A stretch of 8,838 bases of DNA, taken from the NCBI GenBank assembly GCA_965602225.1, contig CBFCYE010000062.1, positions 1 to 8,838 of the forward strand, written 5' to 3'. Shown here in pieces: positions 6,610 through 8,838 of this stretch; positions within the stretch are counted from its first letter, which is position 1; every line of letters starts with the position of its first letter. This stretch comes from Tenderia sp965602225 (GTDB lineage Bacteria > Pseudomonadota > Gammaproteobacteria > Tenderiales > Tenderiaceae). The notes below the pieces were generated by a model. The model was given only the letters and a program-made list of their open reading frames with translations. It searched no databases and was not told the DNA's origin. The position numbers were made by a program, and so were the translations under genes.

Positions 6610-7364
6610 TGAAAGATCTGCTGATCGATGTTGGTAACAGCCGTCTCAAGTGGGCCTTTAGTCAGGCGGGTAAATTGTCGGCTCATGGCAGTGCAGAACA
6701 CGCAGGACTGGTGCCAGTTGAGGCGGCTCAGGCTTGGCTGGCAGATGAACCGCCTGCGCGAATTATTGCCGCCAATGTTGCTGGTGAGGTCTGTGGCCAA
6801 TTGCTGGCTGAGTGGGCGCAAAGCCATTGGCAGCTTGAGCTGGAATTTGTTGAGGTTGATTCGGGCTACAACGAAATCGCGCTTGCCTACCCTGACCCCA
6901 GTAAATTTGGTGTCGATCGTTGGCTGGCTTTGATTGCCGCAAGACGTTTGGCATCAACTGATGTCGCTGTGATTGACGCGGGCACAGCGGTCACGGTGGA
7001 TGTATTGACAGCGCAAGGCCAGCATCTGGGTGGAATTATCATGCCAGGCATGAGTTTGATGCAGCAGAGCCTGCAGCAAAAAACAGCCGCGATCCAGCAC
7101 GGGCTGAGTGTCCATAATAGGGCCAAGCCGGCCTTGCTTGGTAAGGATACTGCGAGCTGTATTACCGGTGGTAGCCTTTATGCCGTGACAGGTGCGATAG
7201 AACATCTGCTTGCCAAACTAGAGTTGCAAACAGCTTCCAGGCTATCGGTTATAATCAGCGGCGGCGATGCGGATGCAGTACAGGCCGAGCTGACAATCAA
7301 GAGTCAGTGTGTTCCGGATCTGGTCTTGCAAGGGATGCAAATACTAAAAGGCGTTTGTAAATGA
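6609..7364 (+). CDS. coaX: Type III pantothenate kinase
   Basis: Phosphorylates pantothenate, the first step of coenzyme A synthesis. The 251-residue protein shows the ASKHA-fold signatures: DVGNSRLKW at 7-15 (phosphate loop), KFGVDRWLALIAAR at 99-112 with D103 as likely catalytic base, DAGTAVTVD at 123-131, GGIIMPG at 141-147, and ISGGDA at 216-221. I choose the ATG at 6609 (stop of birA TAATG) rather than an in-frame ATG at 6438, because the first motif must lie within a few residues of the N-terminus and the extra 57 residues are out-of-frame birA sequence. AAGG at 6602-6605 and GAGG at 6594-6597 are possible ribosome binding sites. Coupled translation with birA is likely. Type III enzymes need a monovalent cation and resist CoA feedback (family knowledge). 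Confidence 0.96.
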   Translation: MKDLLIDVGNSRLKWAFSQAGKLSAHGSAEHAGLVPVEAAQAWLADEPPARIIAANVAGEVCGQLLAEWAQSHWQLELEFVEVDSGYNEIALAYPDPSKFGVDRWLALIAARRLASTDVAVIDAGTAVTVDVLTAQGQHLGGIIMPGMSLMQQSLQQKTAAIQHGLSVHNRAKPALLGKDTASCITGGSLYAVTGAIEHLLAKLELQTASRLSVIISGGDADAVQAELTIKSQCVPDLVLQGMQILKGVCK

Positions 7365-8212
7365 AGTGGGTAGTAATCTCGCTGTTATTGCTAAATGGCA
7401 TATTTCTGGCGATACAGTTGAACAAGCAAGCGCCGCCCGAGCAGGCGATAGAGCTGTTTCCTTTCAGTGGTCCGAAATTGGTGACGCTGGCAGAAAAGGA
7501 AATGATGGACAAGGCAATGCGGCTTGCAGAAAAGAACAAGCCCAAATCGCCAGCCAAAAATTTGCCTGACGTTAAGCAAAAACCAACAACAGTAGCAAAG
7601 CTAGCACCTGAAATAGCGCCGCCGGTCACCAAAGCCAAAGCCGCGGTGAAACCGACACCAGTCTCCAAGCCAGCGCCCGTCGCAGTCAAACCCAAACCTG
7701 CGCCAAAGCCGGTTCCTAAACCGGTTGTAAAACCACAATCAGCCGCTATGGCCTGTTATAGCGTAGGCCCATTTTTGTTGATCAGTGATATCAAAGGGGT
7801 CACACAATTATTTGGTCGCGCGGCAATTAGCACTAAAGAGCGTTCAGAGGCGTTGCGTAAACAGGTTGGTTATTGGGTTTATATCCCACCGCTGGCTAAC
7901 CTGCAGTTGGCCAAAGGCGCGTTACAACAGATGAAACAGAATGATATCAGTGATGCCATGATTATTTCAGAAGGCACCAAGGCCAATGCCATCTCAGCAG
8001 GGGTATACAAAACAGAGGCGCTGGGTAAAGAGCGACAGAACAGCTTGGCGCAGCTAGGTTATGAAGCAAAAGTCGAACCCCTGTTTCGCACTCAGCCACA
8101 ATACTGGCTTGATTTAGAGCTGATGAATGCCACCCAGCTGCCCGACAGACTGTGGCGCGAGGTCACCGCCGGCTACCCTAATATCAAACAGCTACGACAT
8201 AGATGTGAGTAG
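7361..8212 (+). CDS. Membrane-anchored SPOR-domain protein
   Basis: A 283-residue protein with one N-terminal membrane span (about residues 3-20), then a linker of charged residues (21-60). A Pro/Lys/Val/Ala-rich low-complexity stretch follows (about 61-127, many KP and KPxP repeats). The C-terminal domain (about 131-252) is related to SPOR (CYSVGPF, then GYWVYIPPL, then AISAGVYKTEALGKER, LGYEAKV, YWLDLEL). SPOR domains bind denuded glycan strands of septal peptidoglycan, so the protein is expected to span the inner membrane with the SPOR part in the periplasm. The ATG overlaps the coaX stop by four bases (ATGA), with AAGG at 7348-7351 as ribosome binding site. A SPOR-type gene right after coaX is a familiar gammaproteobacterial arrangement (from memory). 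The precise role is unknown. The low-complexity DNA at about 7620-7735 is repetitive and may vary between strains. Confidence 0.88.
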   Translation: MKWVVISLLLLNGIFLAIQLNKQAPPEQAIELFPFSGPKLVTLAEKEMMDKAMRLAEKNKPKSPAKNLPDVKQKPTTVAKLAPEIAPPVTKAKAAVKPTPVSKPAPVAVKPKPAPKPVPKPVVKPQSAAMACYSVGPFLLISDIKGVTQLFGRAAISTKERSEALRKQVGYWVYIPPLANLQLAKGALQQMKQNDISDAMIISEGTKANAISAGVYKTEALGKERQNSLAQLGYEAKVEPLFRTQPQYWLDLELMNATQLPDRLWREVTAGYPNIKQLRHRCE

Positions 8213-8235
8213 TAGCATTTCTGCTTGAGTTCGGA

Positions 8236-8241
8236 TAAAAT
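8236..8241 (+). promoter_or_regulatory. Possible -10 of the tRNA-Thr gene
   Basis: TAAAAT at 8236-8241 followed by a GC-rich discriminator-like ACGCC lies 12 bases before the mature tRNA end, the usual arrangement for stable RNA. The -35 region (8213-8218) is poor; TTGAGT at 8225-8230 is too close. The tRNA may also be read through from the birA cluster, since no terminator separates it from the SPOR gene. Confidence 0.35.
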
Positions 8242-8253
8242 ACGCCTCGTGTT

Positions 8254-8329
8254 GCTGGTGTAGCTCAGCTGGTAGAGCAGCTGATTTGTAATCAGCCGGT
8301 CGTCTGTTCGAATCAGATCACCAGCTCCA
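8254..8329 (+). tRNA. tRNA-Thr (anticodon TGT, reads ACA)
   Basis: A full 76-base cloverleaf with encoded CCA. The acceptor stem is GCTGGTG (8254-8260) with CACCAGC (8319-8325). The D arm is GCTC/GAGC. The anticodon stem is GCTGA/TCAGC around loop TTTGTAA, with anticodon TGT at 8286-8288. The variable loop has five bases, and the T arm GTCTG/CAGAT (one G-U pair) carries the loop TTCGAAT. The discriminator base is T at 8326, whereas E. coli tRNA-Thr has A; this should be checked against relatives. It follows the SPOR gene by 41 bases. In E. coli the equivalent thrU starts a four-tRNA array before tufB; here it is single. Confidence 0.95.
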
Positions 8330-8338
8330 CTTCTATTC

Positions 8339-8371
8339 AAGGATCTAGCTCTTCGGGGCTAGGTCCTTTTT
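8339..8371 (+). terminator. Rho-independent terminator after tRNA-Thr
   Basis: AAGGATCTAGCTC (8339-8351) pairs with GGGCTAGGTCCTT (8356-8368), with two G-U pairs, closing a TTCG tetraloop in the stable C(UUCG)G context. Five T (8367-8371) follow. It ends the tRNA transcript right after the gene. Confidence 0.92.
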
Positions 8372-8560
8372 AGTTTGTGTAGACAAAATCTAGACATATC
8401 TGCTGATTCAAACTGGCAGGTCAGTAGCTCTAATTTGTCCCCAATAGACACCTCTGTGAATTCCAAAGGCCTAGCTGATTCAGCTAGGCCTTTTTTATTG
8501 CCATAAGGAAACTATTGGAATAGTGTGTGTTGTAGGCAAACATTAGGGAATTGAGGGGTC
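8372..8560 (+). other. Region between tRNA-Thr terminator and the 63-residue ORF; no gene seen
   Basis: No protein or RNA gene is recognisable from 8372 to 8464, which holds three scattered TAGACA hexamers (8380, 8391, 8445). A second terminator lies at 8465-8496. TTGCCA (8498-8503) and TAGTGT (8521-8526), 17 bases apart, could be a promoter for the following ORF. The inverted repeat ACTATT-GG-AATAGT (8511-8524) lies across this -10 and is operator-like. I found no second copy of the tRNA 3' end that would mark an integrated element. Confidence 0.4.
8465..8496 (+). terminator. Second terminator-like hairpin downstream of tRNA-Thr
   Basis: AAAGGCCTAGCTG (8465-8477) pairs perfectly with CAGCTAGGCCTTT (8481-8493), 13 bp, around loop ATT, and runs into six T (8491-8496). 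It resembles the first terminator (both contain CTAGCT ... GCTAGG before the T run) though nothing transcribed is evident between them. The A tract before it is short, so it mainly suits the + strand. Confidence 0.85.
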
Positions 8561-8752
8561 ATGAACCAGCCATCTAAAACAGACGCCCATGGGCGTGCTG
8601 TTCGAGTCAATAACATTCGGCGAGCACAGATATTTTTAGCACGAGTTCAAGAGCTTAGTCTCTCAGCAGTGCAACAATACATTGCTGAAAACAACGTCCA
8701 AAACCTAAACCCCCAAGATCAAAATTCTTTGGTATTAGCCGCCGTCAGTTAG
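8561..8752 (+). CDS. Possible small hypothetical protein, 63 residues
   Basis: ATG at 8561 to TAG at 8750-8752. The product is polar at both ends, with a central stretch (about residues 18-45, NIRRAQIFLARVQELSLSAV onward) that looks like an amphipathic helix. It is rich in Gln, Asn and Ala and has no cysteine, signal peptide or membrane span. I recognise no family. In favour: a well-placed terminator upstream, a plausible promoter at 8498-8526, amino acid use like a real protein, and a strong Shine-Dalgarno for another gene further on. Against: its own ribosome binding site is poor, with GAGGGG (8553-8558) only two bases before the ATG, and the length is within chance range. Treat as a probable but unproven gene. 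Confidence 0.42.
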   Translation: MNQPSKTDAHGRAVRVNNIRRAQIFLARVQELSLSAVQQYIAENNVQNLNPQDQNSLVLAAVS

Positions 8753-8791
8753 CGCGTGCGATATGCTGCATGTCTGCTTACGACTGCGGTT

Positions 8792-8803
8792 TCAACCGGT
8801 TGA
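8792..8803. repeat. 12-bp perfect palindrome near the window end
   Basis: TCAACCGGTTGA at 8792-8803 is its own reverse complement. It lies about 30 bases before a strong Shine-Dalgarno sequence, a usual position for an operator, but its function is unknown. Confidence 0.4.
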
Positions 8804-8829
8804 TGCAACATCTAATCTCTAATGATAGA

Positions 8830-8838
8830 GAGGAGGAT
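8830..8838 (+). promoter_or_regulatory. Strong Shine-Dalgarno sequence for a gene beyond the window
   Basis: GAGGAGGAT ends the window, with AGGAGG the full anti-16S complement. TCTCTA (8816-8821) and TAGAGA (8826-8831) just before it form a 6-bp hairpin with loop ATGA. A start codon is expected within about ten bases past 8838. The gene itself cannot be seen. Confidence 0.5.

Noticed and set aside
7297..7695. 132-codon minus-strand frame rich in Gly and Ala
   Set aside because: It is the reverse of the KP-rich linker of the SPOR protein; low-complexity DNA opens such frames easily.
7620..7735. Repetitive DNA that might be a repeat array
   Set aside because: It is in frame and encodes the Pro/Lys linker of the SPOR protein; units are irregular and there are no spacers as in CRISPR.
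8400..8440. Possible tRNA remnant (GATTCAAACT, GTAGCTC) between the two terminators
   Set aside because: No cloverleaf can be drawn on either strand; the similarity is short and scattered.

Overview
The window is a chromosomal housekeeping segment of a proteobacterium, most probably a gammaproteobacterium. The 3' part of the 23S rRNA and the 5S rRNA read closely like the E. coli genes. GluQ-RS, a typical 2-Cys peroxiredoxin, BirA, a type III pantothenate kinase and a SPOR-domain protein followed by a tRNA-Thr are a familiar gammaproteobacterial set. Base composition is moderate and fairly even. I see no transposase, integrase, phage gene or CRISPR array.

Layout: (1) 1-1223, the end of an rRNA operon on the + strand: 23S 3' part, a hairpin-bearing spacer, 5S, and a strong terminator. 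(2) 1224-1531, a stretch without a protein gene but rich in inverted repeats, leading into a 32-codon gene (1532-1630) for a one-helix membrane microprotein with its own good ribosome binding site and its own terminator. (3) 1746-3557, an M61-family metallopeptidase with a C-terminal PDZ domain, convergent with and overlapping by 12 bases the gluQRS gene on the - strand (3546-4457). (4) 4624-5226, a 2-Cys peroxiredoxin convergent with a 68-residue cysteine-rich protein on the - strand (5281-5487); the two share a 16-bp bidirectional terminator. (5) 5629-8212, a tightly coupled birA-coaX-SPOR gene cluster with 1- and 4-base start/stop overlaps, followed by tRNA-Thr(TGT) and its terminator. (6) 8372-8838, a second terminator, a possible 63-residue orphan gene, a 12-bp palindrome, and at the very edge a strong Shine-Dalgarno sequence for a gene outside the window.

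How it fits together: the order rrn ... birA - pantothenate kinase - tRNA-Thr recalls the E. coli rrnB-murB-birA-coaA-thrU region. Here a peptidase/tRNA-modification/peroxiredoxin block stands where murB is in E. coli, and coaX (type III) stands where coaA (type I) is. In E. coli three more tRNAs and tufB follow; here a terminator and unfamiliar sequence follow the single tRNA, so synteny breaks there.

I do not see a large undescribed multi-gene system. The points most worth a second look are the 32-residue membrane microprotein with its structured leader, the small Cys-rich protein opposite the peroxiredoxin, and several switch- or operator-like repeat arrangements in front of the M61, peroxiredoxin and birA genes. 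The orphan ORF after tRNA-Thr is also of interest.
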